Below, one piece after another: positions 1-6,944 of a stretch of DNA of 8,683 bases. The DNA comes from JAZMZS01 sp045580775. GTDB taxonomy: Bacteria > Bacillota > Clostridia > Oscillospirales > CAG-272. Under the pieces are notes generated by a model. It was not told where the DNA came from, searched no databases, and saw only the letters and a program-made list of their open reading frames with translations. The stretch covers positions 1-8,683 of the forward strand of contig JAZNOK010000083.1 in assembly GCA_045580775.1 (NCBI GenBank), read 5' to 3'. Numbering within the stretch: position 1 is the stretch's first letter; each line of letters begins with the position of its first letter. Made by a program: the position numbers and the translations under genes.

Positions 1-2
1 CT

Positions 3-56
3 TTCAAAAAGGCAACAGGGAAGACCCCTTCCGAGTTCGCTTCCGGAATCAAATAA
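3..56 (+). CDS. C-terminal end of an AraC-family transcriptional regulator (partial)
   Basis: Reading from base 3 to the TAA at 54-56 gives FKKATGKTPSEFASGIK. This matches the conserved end of the second helix-turn-helix of AraC/XylS regulators (consensus F+K.TG.TPSEFR). Only these 17 residues are inside the window, so the sensing domain and the targets cannot be seen. The gene converges on the zinc-ribbon membrane gene and ends inside a shared bidirectional terminator. It is a different gene from the complete AraC regulator at 7025-7816. The family call rests on a short but very characteristic motif. Confidence 0.75.
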   Translation, partial: FKKATGKTPSEFASGIK

Positions 57-88
57 AAAAGAGATGCCTCGGCATCTCTTTTTTATTT
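51..88. terminator. Bidirectional Rho-independent terminator between convergent genes
   Basis: This is a perfect inverted repeat with 18-nt arms (51-68 and 71-88) around a 2-nt centre. The GC-rich core GAGATGCC/GGCATCTC is flanked by an A-run on the left and a T-run on the right, so a U-tract follows the hairpin on either strand. It overlaps the stop codon of the AraC-family tail (54-56) and that of the opposing zinc-ribbon gene (83-85). It would end both transcripts. Confidence 0.9.
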
Positions 89-502
89 GGTCTTAACCTT
101 GATCCTGTTATGGCATTTTGGGCAGAGCGCGGTATGCTCACCGCTGATCTTTTTCAGTCTCAGGATGCTTTTACATTGCGGGCATTTTTTGTAAATATGC
201 GTGTGTCTGTCGCGGATCTTGTTCTTTAACAGATTCGTGTCAGGCAACATTCTCCCGAATATCCTCAGAAACGTCTCGTTTTCTGCTCTCCTTCTGTATA
301 TGTTTCTCGAAAACATTCTTGCAACTGCAATTATGAGCAGAGATAACTGAATAATGTCAAGTACAAGGGAAGTAACACTGTGACCGATGAGCAGATTAGC
401 GATCCATGCGGCAAAGTATAAAAAGAGCAGGGTGCTGTTAAGCTTGTCGTTTCTGTATCTGCCCGACATGAATGAGATCAGCTTGTATCTCCATGAGTTC
501 AT
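83..502 (-). CDS. Small two-helix membrane protein with C-terminal zinc ribbon, function unknown
   Basis: 139 residues. Two hydrophobic stretches at about 22-40 and 44-62 look like a helical hairpin in the membrane. A basic segment follows (about 64-105), then a zinc ribbon with paired CPQC (Cys107, Cys110) and CPKC (Cys127, Cys130), which should bind one Zn ion on the cytoplasmic side. The N-terminal FMSGRYRNDKL block resembles a motif I recall from uncharacterised zinc-ribbon membrane proteins of Clostridia. The gene lies 20 nt after the stop of the 216-residue membrane-anchored protein, probably in the same transcript. An AGGAG Shine-Dalgarno (516-520) sits 13 nt before the ATG, longer than usual, and no in-frame ATG, GTG or TTG lies between the two. 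No function can be assigned. Confidence 0.8.
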   Translation of the reverse strand: MNSWRYKLISFMSGRYRNDKLNSTLLFLYFAAWIANLLIGHSVTSLVLDIIQLSLLIIAVARMFSRNIYRRRAENETFLRIFGRMLPDTNLLKNKIRDRHTHIYKKCPQCKSILRLKKISGEHTALCPKCHNRIKVKTK

Positions 503-522
503 GGTTGTTTGCTTGCTCCTTA

Positions 523-1173
523 TTATTGTTCTATGATCTTTTTGAATATGCTTCTTTGATAATCATATGCGCTTGAGTCGTTTTTAGAAGCCACCTGCTG
601 CAATAACACCTTGGTTCTGAAGCAGAGAACAGTATCCTCGGGCATTTTAGCGAAGAGCGAATACTTCTGTGGGAGAGCGGTGTCGTACAGTCTTACGCAG
701 TATCCGTCATCAGATCTATCTGCACCTATCTCGCTGATCTCGGATATCGGTGTCAGTATTTCGTCCTTCTTGATAAGAGAATAGAGCTCCTCGTCGAGGA
801 TCAGCATGTTGAACGATGCCGTGTACAAAAAGTCAAAAAAGTCGCTCGTTTGCTGCATGTTGATGCCATCGTTATAATAGGCATCATTCTCCTTGTATTC
901 CTGCCTTTTTGATTCTGATACATATACAAAGCTGTTTACGCAGACATTCTGCCGGTCTGTTTCCATATAGTCATTGACAGCATCTCTGAGTTCTGCCGAC
1001 TCGTTCCCGCCGATATAGCAGGGACCTGCGTATAGGGCGTACATATCATATTCGTCCTTGGCGGAGCATTGCGCCAGGCAAACTATCAATGCTATGCCGA
1101 AGAATAGGGTGATTATGGTAAGCCACTTGTAGTGATACCAATAATTCTCCAGCCATTTCTTGAAGTTATCCAT
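523..1173 (-). CDS. Single-pass membrane-anchored protein, probably extracytoplasmic, function unknown
   Basis: 216 residues. A short aromatic and basic N-terminus (KKWLENYWYHYKW) leads into one hydrophobic helix at about 17-35. The remaining soluble domain of about 180 residues is acidic and polar and, by charge distribution, probably faces outside. A Cys at about 36 follows the helix (LAQCSAK), but the helix is preceded by about 16 residues and no good lipobox is present, so an uncleaved anchor seems more likely than a lipoprotein. The blocks FDFLYTASFNMLILDEELYSLI and YCVRLYDTALPQ...PEDTVLCFRT look like a conserved fold, but I do not recognise a named family. The start is supported by GAGG at 1181-1184, 7 nt from the ATG. 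It lies between yebC and the zinc-ribbon gene, all in one direction. Confidence 0.8.
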   Translation of the reverse strand: MDNFKKWLENYWYHYKWLTIITLFFGIALIVCLAQCSAKDEYDMYALYAGPCYIGGNESAELRDAVNDYMETDRQNVCVNSFVYVSESKRQEYKENDAYYNDGINMQQTSDFFDFLYTASFNMLILDEELYSLIKKDEILTPISEISEIGADRSDDGYCVRLYDTALPQKYSLFAKMPEDTVLCFRTKVLLQQVASKNDSSAYDYQRSIFKKIIEQ

Positions 1174-1196
1174 AATGACACCTCGCTTGCTTGAAG

Positions 1197-1231
1197 AAAA
1201 ACGAGCCAGCCATTTATTGTAACCGGCTCGT
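1197..1231 (-). terminator. Rho-independent terminator after yebC
   Basis: On the minus strand the arm ACGAGCC (1231-1225) pairs with GGCTCGT (1207-1201). The stem may be extended inward by G-U and G-C pairs, and a run of five T follows (1201-1197). It lies just after the yebC stop. Only about 12 nt separate it from the Shine-Dalgarno of the next gene, so the downstream pair probably depends on read-through or on a promoter that overlaps this hairpin. Confidence 0.7.
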
Positions 1232-1238
1232 ATAAATC

Positions 1239-1967
1239 TTACTGTACGTTCTCCCAGTTGTGGAAGACATCCTGGACATCCTCATCCTCCTCGAGATACT
1301 CGAGAAGCAGATTCATATGCTTGATGCTTTCTTCATCCTCGAGCGTAACGTAGTTTGAGGGGATCTTGTCGAGTTCAGCGCTCTCGATGGTATATCCCTT
1401 GGACTCGAGATCCTCGCGGATACCTGCAAGGTCGGATACCTCGGTCGTTATTTCATAGCAATCCTCGTCAGCGGAGAAGTCGGAAGCACCCGCCTCGAGT
1501 GCAGCCTCCATCAGCTCATCCTCATCGGCGCCGCTCTCACGGGAGATGATGATAATTCCCTTGTCCTCAAAGAGGTAAGAGACGCAACCGTTCTGTCCGA
1601 GGTTGCCGCCGAATTTATCAAAATAGTGACGTACGTTACCGCCTGTTCTGTTTCTGTTATCGGTAGCCGCACGAACTATGACAGCAACTCCCGAGGGACC
1701 GTATCCGTCGTAGTTTACTTCCTCGTATACAACATCATTATTGCCCGAGAACTTTTTGATTACTGGGTCGATATTGTCGTTGGGGACGTTGTTTGACTTT
1801 GCCTTTTGAATAAGGTCGCGGAGCTTGGAGTTAGATGCGGGATCGGGGCCGCCCTCCTTGATCGCGATAGCCATTTCCTTTCCGATCTTGGTAAAGACCT
1901 TTGCACGTTGAGCATCGGTCTTTTCTTTTTTGTGCATTATATTTTTCCATTTGCTATGTCCTGACAT
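1239..1967 (-). CDS. yebC: YebC/PmpR (TACO1) family translation factor or DNA-binding regulator
   Basis: 242 residues, the normal family length. It opens with the family signature MSGHSKWKNIMHKKEKTDAQRAKVF and continues with IGKEMAIAIKEGGPDP and the NNVPNDNIDPVIKK region. The middle domain carries EEVNYDGYGPSGVAVIV and TDNRNRT.GNVRHYFDKFGGNLG. The C-terminus is acidic (LLEYLEEDEDVQDVFHNWE). The family was long annotated as a transcriptional regulator. More recent work on bacterial YebC and mitochondrial TACO1 supports a ribosome-associated role in relieving stalls at proline-rich stretches. The gene starts 22 nt after argS in the same direction, with AGAGG at 1977-1981 placed 9 nt before the ATG, so it is probably co-transcribed with argS. 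Its DNA is visibly more GC-rich than the glycyl-radical genes (about 58% in 1501-1560, hand count). Confidence 0.95.
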   Translation of the reverse strand: MSGHSKWKNIMHKKEKTDAQRAKVFTKIGKEMAIAIKEGGPDPASNSKLRDLIQKAKSNNVPNDNIDPVIKKFSGNNDVVYEEVNYDGYGPSGVAVIVRAATDNRNRTGGNVRHYFDKFGGNLGQNGCVSYLFEDKGIIIISRESGADEDELMEAALEAGASDFSADEDCYEITTEVSDLAGIREDLESKGYTIESAELDKIPSNYVTLEDEESIKHMNLLLEYLEEDEDVQDVFHNWENVQ

Positions 1968-1989
1968 ATCTGTATACCTCTTGTGTGAT

Positions 1990-3702
1990 TTATATTTTTT
2001 CAGGTGTTTTCAGGCAGATCAGTTTGAGTGCAGTACCCAAAACCTGACGTGTCGCACGAGTAAATGCAAGTCGTGTGGATTTTTCGTTTTCATTTTCCGC
2101 ACCGAGAATTGAACAATTGTGGTAAAAACGGTTAAATGCGGCACATAGATCAAGAATATATCTTGTGACAACGCTTGGTTCATAGTCTGCGAGAGCCTCG
2201 TCTATCTTCTCAGGGAACCTTGCAAGAACTTTTGCCAGTTCTTTTTCTTCCTCTCCGATTGATATGATATTTGAAATATCAAAATTGAAGCTTCCTGCTT
2301 TTTCCAGAATGCTGGAAGAGCGTGCATAAGTGTACTGTGCGTAAGGACCTGTGTTTCCGTCAAAAGAAAGTGCATCCTCGAGCATGAAATTTATATCTCG
2401 CATTCTGTTGTTTGAAAGATAATGAAATACAATAGCACCTACACCCACAGCCTCAGCTATCTCTGATTTGTTGTCTATATCCGGGTTCTTTTCGTCCATG
2501 ATAGCCGCTACCTTCTCTACTGCCATTGCAAAGAGATCTTTTAGCAATATTACGTTGCCGGTTCTTGTGGCGAGTTTCTCGCCGTTTATAGATACTGTGC
2601 CGTACGGGATGTGAATAAGACCGTCATACCACTCGTATCCCATCATCTGGAGAACCTTAAACCACTGAGCAAAATGCAGTGACTGTCCCGCACTTGTAAC
2701 GTATATGCATTTATCGAAGTTATAATGACGCTTACGGTATACAGCCGCCGCAATATCTCGCGTAGGGTATAGGGTGGATCCGTCTCTTTTCAGTATGAGA
2801 CATGGAGGCATACCGTATTGTTCCAGATCAACAACCGACGCTCCGTCATCGATCTTGAGGAGCTTTTGCTGTCTCATTACTTCGATCTGTTCAGGCATTT
2901 TATCGGTATAGAATGATTCTCCGTTATATGAGTCAAATTCTATTCCGAGCTGATCGTAGGTTTTTTTGTACTCTCTGATGCTGATTTCAATAAACCATTT
3001 CCAAAGAGCAAGATTCTCTTGATCGTGGTGCTCGAGCTTTGTAAATTCAGCTCTTGCTTCGTTTTCGAGCTCAGGGTTTAGCTCTGCTTCTTTGTGGAAA
3101 CGAACGTATAGAGAAACAAGTTCATCTATTTCGTTTTCTTCCACCTTTTCCTTCGAACCCCATTTTCTGTAGGCAACTATGAGTTTTCCGAACTGCGTTC
3201 CCCAGTCACCGAGGTGGTTTATGCCAATACACTTATATCCTGCAAATTCATGCAGGAGCTTTAGTGAATGACCTATTACTGTAGTTCCGAGATGGCCTAT
3301 GTGAAAAGGTTTTGCGACATTGGGAGAAGAGTAGTCAAGAACAACAGTTTTTCCGTTACCGGTTTGAGGTGAGCCGTATTTATCTTTGTTTTTTTCGATC
3401 TCTTGCAACACATGAGATGCCAGTGCTTCTGCTGACAGATAAATATTAAGATATCCGTTTACGGCTTGAGCCTTGTCTACAAATGGCATGTCTATCTCGT
3501 CTGCAAGAGTACAAGCGATCACAGGAGGACCTTTTCTGAGAGTTTTAGCAAGCTTGAAGCAGGGAATTGCGATATCCCCCATGGCAGCTTCAGGAGGATA
3601 TTCCATAAGCGATACGATCTGGTCTATTGATATATCAACCGAGAATTTTTCGCCGATGATCTCGCTCAGTTTTAGAGCAAGTTGATTTTTTAGTGCTTTC
3701 AT
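1990..3702 (-). CDS. argS: Arginyl-tRNA synthetase
   Basis: 570 residues, a normal length for this class I enzyme, which charges tRNA-Arg in the cytoplasm. The N-terminal Add-1 domain spans about 1-90. The catalytic core has SPNVAKPFHIGHLGTTVIG with the HIGH signature at 134-137, NHLGDWGTQFGKL at about 162-174, and LKRDGSTLYPTRDIA at about 304-318. GEKLATRTGNVI at 374-385 occupies the position of the KMSKS loop, which is degenerate in many ArgS proteins. NTGPYAQYTYARSSSIL at about 450-466 leads into the DALR anticodon-binding domain, and the protein ends with ALKLICLKTPEKI. The start is well supported: AAGGA (minus strand, 3710-3714) lies 7 nt from the ATG. The gene has its own strong promoter upstream and is first in the argS-yebC unit. 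Confidence 0.97.
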   Translation of the reverse strand: MKALKNQLALKLSEIIGEKFSVDISIDQIVSLMEYPPEAAMGDIAIPCFKLAKTLRKGPPVIACTLADEIDMPFVDKAQAVNGYLNIYLSAEALASHVLQEIEKNKDKYGSPQTGNGKTVVLDYSSPNVAKPFHIGHLGTTVIGHSLKLLHEFAGYKCIGINHLGDWGTQFGKLIVAYRKWGSKEKVEENEIDELVSLYVRFHKEAELNPELENEARAEFTKLEHHDQENLALWKWFIEISIREYKKTYDQLGIEFDSYNGESFYTDKMPEQIEVMRQQKLLKIDDGASVVDLEQYGMPPCLILKRDGSTLYPTRDIAAAVYRKRHYNFDKCIYVTSAGQSLHFAQWFKVLQMMGYEWYDGLIHIPYGTVSINGEKLATRTGNVILLKDLFAMAVEKVAAIMDEKNPDIDNKSEIAEAVGVGAIVFHYLSNNRMRDINFMLEDALSFDGNTGPYAQYTYARSSSILEKAGSFNFDISNIISIGEEEKELAKVLARFPEKIDEALADYEPSVVTRYILDLCAAFNRFYHNCSILGAENENEKSTRLAFTRATRQVLGTALKLICLKTPEKI

Positions 3703-3718
3703 TTTTCTTTCCTTTCGG

Positions 3719-3754
3719 GATCAACAAACACTTTAATTGATCTCATAGTGATCA
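3719..3754 (-). promoter_or_regulatory. argS leader with two overlapping GATC hairpins
   Basis: In the predicted argS leader, TGATC (minus strand, 3754-3750) can pair with GATCA (3742-3738). Alternatively GATCAA (3742-3737) can pair with TTGATC (3724-3719). The two stems share bases 3738-3742, so they exclude each other. The second stem ends 5 nt before the Shine-Dalgarno core. The stems are short (5 and 6 bp) and a regulatory role is only a possibility. There is no room for a T-box leader. Confidence 0.25.
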
Positions 3755-3767
3755 TTTTTGACTATTT

Positions 3768-3796
3768 ATTATATCATGATAAAGCTTGGATTTCAA
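3768..3796 (-). promoter_or_regulatory. Sigma-A type promoter of argS
   Basis: On the minus strand, TTGAAA (3796-3791) is followed by a 17-nt spacer and a perfect TATAAT (3773-3768). A TGA just before the -10 makes it an extended -10 (TGN). Transcription would begin near 3761, giving a leader of about 59 nt before the argS ATG. It sits directly after the terminator of the glycyl-radical operon, so argS is transcribed independently of that operon. Confidence 0.8.
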
Positions 3797-3815
3797 TACA
3801 AAATAATCTTTTTAT

Positions 3816-3856
3816 CAAAAAAAGCATCCCTTTTACTCTATAGGGATGCTTTTTTG
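3816..3856 (-). terminator. Rho-independent terminator of the glycyl-radical operon
   Basis: Arms GCATCCC (3824-3830) and GGGATGC (3843-3849) enclose a 12-nt loop. The A-run at 3817-3823 and T-run at 3850-3855 extend the pairing and give a U-tract on either strand. It lies 27 nt beyond the stop codon of the activating-enzyme gene and just upstream of the argS promoter, which insulates the two units. No plus-strand gene ends here, so the minus-strand role is the relevant one. Confidence 0.9.
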
Positions 3857-3883
3857 TAAGTTTTAAATAAAGATTGATCTCTT

Positions 3884-4750
3884 TCACAAGAATAACGCTC
3901 TTGCTTTTTCTAATTCTTGTGGTGTTGGCAGTTCTTTGGGAAGAGTGTCAGGAATACCAAGTGCTGTGTATTTGTATTGTGCGTAGTTGTGGTATGCGAG
4001 AACTTTTATCCCGGATATGTTTTTATAACCGACGAGGTGATTTTTTATCTTTTCGATCTGATCAGAGTTGAATCCCGGAACATAAGGTATCCTTATCTCA
4101 ATATTTTTATTTAAACTGTCGAGGTATCTAAGATTATCTAAGATAATACCGTTATCCTGTCCTGTGCATTTTTTATGAATCTCAGGATCTATTGCTTTGA
4201 TGTCATATAGAAATGTGTCGGTATAATCAATTACTTTGTCCAGTTCTTTTCTCGGTATAAATCCGCATGTATCTACTGCAGTATTTATACCGATTGACTT
4301 AAGAACTTTTAATAGTTCTGAGCAAAAATCTGCTTGACATAAACACTCCCCTCCGGACAAAGTTACTCCTCCGCCGCTGTTATTGTAATAATCCCTATCC
4401 TCTAGCAGTATAGGAAGTAACTGTTCTATTGAGATTTCTTTGCCATATATTCTTAAAGCATCGCAGATACATACATTCTCACAATTTCCGCAAGCTGTAC
4501 ATTTGTCTATGTTATACTCGTGAGTATGATCGATCATTAAATGTGCTCCGCTCGGGCAATTGTGTATACATCGTCCGCAGCTTATACATTTGTTTTTAAA
4601 ATATGCAAGCTGTTTTGAGCCGCCGATATTTTCGGGATTATGGCACCAAATGCATTTTAGCGGACAACCTTTAAAGAAAACTGTTGTTCTTATTCCGTTA
4701 CCGTCATGTACTGCAAAGCGTTTTATATCTGTTATGAGTGCTTTGTTCAT
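3884..4750 (-). CDS. Glycyl radical enzyme activating enzyme (radical SAM, PflA-like, two extra 4Fe-4S clusters)
   Basis: 288 residues, typical of the activases of non-PFL glycyl radical enzymes. The radical-SAM motif is GCPLKCIWCH with Cys29, Cys33 and Cys36, which bind the cluster that cleaves S-adenosylmethionine. Two ferredoxin-type motifs follow: CISCGRCIHNCP (Cys55, 58, 61, 65) and CTACGNCENVC (Cys84, 87, 90, 94). GGGVTLSGGE at 126-135 and AVDTCGF at about 158-164 are the SAM-binding segments. Pyruvate formate-lyase activase itself lacks the ferredoxin insert, so this belongs to the dehydratase/decarboxylase/lyase activase group. It should install the glycyl radical on the enzyme encoded just upstream. 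The gap between the genes is 9 nt, and the Shine-Dalgarno TGAGGA (4757-4762) overlaps the upstream TGA stop, which suggests translational coupling. Confidence 0.95.
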   Translation of the reverse strand: MNKALITDIKRFAVHDGNGIRTTVFFKGCPLKCIWCHNPENIGGSKQLAYFKNKCISCGRCIHNCPSGAHLMIDHTHEYNIDKCTACGNCENVCICDALRIYGKEISIEQLLPILLEDRDYYNNSGGGVTLSGGECLCQADFCSELLKVLKSIGINTAVDTCGFIPRKELDKVIDYTDTFLYDIKAIDPEIHKKCTGQDNGIILDNLRYLDSLNKNIEIRIPYVPGFNSDQIEKIKNHLVGYKNISGIKVLAYHNYAQYKYTALGIPDTLPKELPTPQELEKARALFL

Positions 4751-4756
4751 AATATT

Positions 4757-4762
4757 TCCTCA
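4757..4762 (-). promoter_or_regulatory. Ribosome binding site of the activase, overlapping the upstream stop codon
   Basis: On the minus strand TGAGGA contains both the TGA stop of the glycyl radical enzyme (4762-4760) and the AGGA core. The activase ATG follows 6 nt later. This layout favours ribosome re-initiation and matched output of enzyme and activase. Confidence 0.75.
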
Positions 4763-6871
4763 GTTGAAATTTTGAGTCCTGGTGATTAATTCATCTTGCT
4801 GTTGTTTATCAAGATCTACAAACAGCACATTCCAACCGCAAAGTCTTATTTGTAGATTACGGTAATTTTGCGGTTCTTTTTGTGCTTTCAGTAATGTATT
4901 AGGGTCAAGTATATTAAAATGAACTGCAAATCCGCCTCTGTTCATAAATGATCTAAGCAACCCTTCGAAGGCAGTCATTCCTTCAGACCCTTCAAGTGCA
5001 GAGTAGTGAAGATGTACATCTGCTACGTATCCGTCAGGGCAAATCGTACTGTCAAGTTTTAATAGAGAATTAAGATACGAAGTAACACCCTCTTTATCCT
5101 GACCTACAGACGGTTCCAAATTTTTTGACAAGGGTTCTGCATCGTATCTTCCGTCCGGAGTAGCTTTTGTGCTTTTTCCCATCCCAAAACGCCAATCCAC
5201 TGAAAAGACTCCGCATCTGAAAACTCCGCCTCTGCCGTTTTTTCTACCGTTTATGACATTTGCAAATCGACAGTAGATATCTTTGGTTAAATTATCGGCT
5301 TCAATTTTTGAATTTCCAAATTTGTTTTTCAGATTAAGTATTTGACGACGGAGCATTGGGTCTTTTTCCCAGTTTGTTTGCAGAATATCTCTGAATTCAC
5401 ACAAGGTCTTGATTTTTTCGTCGTATACAACATACTTGACCGCAAGCAAACTGTCAACAAGTGTAGCCATTGCTGCTCCGACTATTGATGTATTATTGTA
5501 TTTTGCACCTCCGCTGTATATGTCAATACCGCTTTCACGGCTATGCTTGTATGTTGCAGACATTATCATTGAAGGGCATACATCTGAATAATGCGGCTCA
5601 TAGCTTGCTATCGTGTCCATGCATTGAATTGTGTAATCTAAAAGACAAGAAATCACAGCAGTGTAAAAACTATCGAAGTTTTCGTACTGAGTGTCTGAGG
5701 CAAGAATCAGCTCGATGGATTTTGCGAGATTTATCATTCCGCCGCATGTACACGAAACTTCAGTCCCCTCAGCTGCGGGTTCATAGCAACCGTATGGAAT
5801 AACTTTTTTTGCATCATCTTCTTCGATTCCGAGCCGTATGAGTGCACTTGAAGCTATTTGTGTGTTTATGAAAACAAAGCTGTTTTTTCCCTCTCGAATC
5901 ATTTCTAATACTTTTAGGAGAACCGTTTTGTCAATTTTATCATGGTACATAACGTGCATCTTTGGATCGTATATGTCAAGCTCCCGATACACATCCAGTA
6001 TAACTTCAGTTAATTCATTTGTGTTGTCTTGTCCGAATTCGTTTAGTCCGCAAATGTAAAACGGCATGTTAGCCGTTACTTTCATGCAACTTACAGTGAA
6101 TATGAAGTATTTTAGTATTTCTTTGAGATCTTCTTTGGTGTATTCTCCTGAAGAAATGTCGTTTAGATAATATGGATAAAGTAACCTGTCAAGCCCTCCG
6201 AGCGATCTTATTACTACAGCATCCAGATGTGTTTGTATTGTGTAAAAAAGAAGTATTAGTTGAAGTGCCTGATGCATTGTACATGGAGGATTATCTGCGA
6301 GATGATAAAGATTTTTTGAAACTAATTCTGTTTTATAATTTCCTACACTAGATGCCTTTTCTGCAAATCTTAAAAACAGATTTCTCATAGCCTCATATAC
6401 TTCTATTCGCCTATCGTAATAATCAATTTTTTTCTTGTTATTTTTATGAATGGATCTGTATTCGTACAGCTGTTTTGTAATGTTAATGATTCCATTGTCA
6501 AGGATATACTTCCAATCAGGTGCAACATGTCCGAAATCCATTGTCGCACGAAATGCTTTGATGCTTTCCAATTCCTTCGTTTTTTCTGTTACAACAGAGC
6601 TTTTTAAGTTTCTTTTTGCTTTGTCACAAACTTTATGCATTACTTTTGCGTGGATGATATCATGAGCAAAAATATTATTTTCCGATACTCTTATTTCAGC
6701 ATTTTCAAGTATGTACACGATAGCTTTTGCTTTTGCAAAGGAATAATCTGTTTTTTGTTCGTTTTCAAATATACTAAAAATTGTCTTCGTAAGTCCGTTG
6801 TCATCGACATAACATGATTGTGAGTATTCGTTTTGTATTGCAGTTTTATCATTTTTAAAAACTAATTTCAT
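4760..6871 (-). CDS. Glycyl radical enzyme, PFL-like lyase/dehydratase family, substrate unknown
   Basis: 703 residues from the chosen ATG. An in-frame ATG at 6892 would add 7 residues but has no Shine-Dalgarno and would begin about 8 nt from the predicted transcript start, whereas AGGGAG lies 6 nt before the ATG at 6871. Family landmarks in order are GHVAPDW (114-120), LGGLDRLLYPYY (224-235), GCYEP (361-365) with thiyl Cys362 and Glu364, NLAKSIEL (381-388), SGGAKYN (453-459), ATPDGR (570-575), VHFNILD (650-656) and RLCGWNVLF (676-684) with radical Gly679. The single catalytic Cys plus Glu is the pattern of dehydratases, CutC and related C-X lyases. It rules out pyruvate formate-lyase, which has adjacent Cys-Cys. 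It is shorter than the roughly 790-850 residues of those enzymes, mainly at the N-terminus. It should be cytosolic and oxygen-sensitive, and is activated by the next gene. The substrate cannot be read from the sequence. Confidence 0.93.
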   Translation of the reverse strand: MKLVFKNDKTAIQNEYSQSCYVDDNGLTKTIFSIFENEQKTDYSFAKAKAIVYILENAEIRVSENNIFAHDIIHAKVMHKVCDKAKRNLKSSVVTEKTKELESIKAFRATMDFGHVAPDWKYILDNGIINITKQLYEYRSIHKNNKKKIDYYDRRIEVYEAMRNLFLRFAEKASSVGNYKTELVSKNLYHLADNPPCTMHQALQLILLFYTIQTHLDAVVIRSLGGLDRLLYPYYLNDISSGEYTKEDLKEILKYFIFTVSCMKVTANMPFYICGLNEFGQDNTNELTEVILDVYRELDIYDPKMHVMYHDKIDKTVLLKVLEMIREGKNSFVFINTQIASSALIRLGIEEDDAKKVIPYGCYEPAAEGTEVSCTCGGMINLAKSIELILASDTQYENFDSFYTAVISCLLDYTIQCMDTIASYEPHYSDVCPSMIMSATYKHSRESGIDIYSGGAKYNNTSIVGAAMATLVDSLLAVKYVVYDEKIKTLCEFRDILQTNWEKDPMLRRQILNLKNKFGNSKIEADNLTKDIYCRFANVINGRKNGRGGVFRCGVFSVDWRFGMGKSTKATPDGRYDAEPLSKNLEPSVGQDKEGVTSYLNSLLKLDSTICPDGYVADVHLHYSALEGSEGMTAFEGLLRSFMNRGGFAVHFNILDPNTLLKAQKEPQNYRNLQIRLCGWNVLFVDLDKQQQDELITRTQNFN

Positions 6872-6877
6872 ACTTTT

Positions 6878-6883
6878 CTCCCT
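6878..6883 (-). promoter_or_regulatory. Ribosome binding site that sets the glycyl radical enzyme start
   Basis: AGGGAG on the minus strand, 6 nt before the ATG at 6871-6869. The alternative ATG at 6892-6890 is preceded by an A-rich stretch with no Shine-Dalgarno match. The shorter protein is therefore preferred. Confidence 0.8.
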
Positions 6884-6906
6884 CTGCACCATTTTTGTTC
6901 TTTGTC

Positions 6907-6935
6907 AGCATACAACATATTTTAGTGATTGTAAA
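6907..6935 (-). promoter_or_regulatory. Sigma-A type promoter of the glycyl-radical operon
   Basis: On the minus strand, TTTACA (6935-6930, 5 of 6 match) is followed by a 17-nt spacer and TATGCT (6912-6907, 4 of 6 match). Transcription would begin near 6900, giving a leader of about 29 nt with the Shine-Dalgarno inside it. The weak -10 suits a promoter that needs an activator. The CGAACA repeats lie directly upstream of the -35. Confidence 0.6.
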
Positions 6936-6944
6936 TGAAATAAA

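Noticed and set aside
1217..1222. TACAAT (minus strand) in the loop of the yebC terminator as a -10 for the membrane genes
   Set aside because: No acceptable -35 lies about 17 nt upstream on the minus strand (the hexamer there reads CAGTAA), so the match is treated as chance.
1355..1549. Plus-strand open frame opposite yebC, Arg/Pro/Ser-rich
   Set aside because: It is a shadow of GAG/GAT-rich yebC codons read in antisense. There is no ribosome site and no plausible product.
3703..3800. T-box riboswitch upstream of argS
   Set aside because: The predicted leader is only about 59 nt, and no T-box motif or terminator/antiterminator pair of the required size is visible.
5470..5802. Plus-strand open frame of 110 codons inside the glycyl radical enzyme gene
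   Set aside because: It is antisense to conserved catalytic segments, and its translation is a Cys/His/Arg-rich shadow with no family resemblance.
4760..6871. Pyruvate formate-lyase (pflB)
   Set aside because: The thiyl site is a single Cys in GCYEP with a Glu two residues on. Pyruvate formate-lyase has two adjacent cysteines there. The activase also carries the ferredoxin insert that PFL activase lacks.
4760..6871. Choline trimethylamine-lyase, hydroxyproline dehydratase or glycerol dehydratase
   Set aside because: The general motif fits all of them, but the protein is clearly shorter and no diagnostic neighbours are present. A specific name cannot be supported from sequence reading alone.
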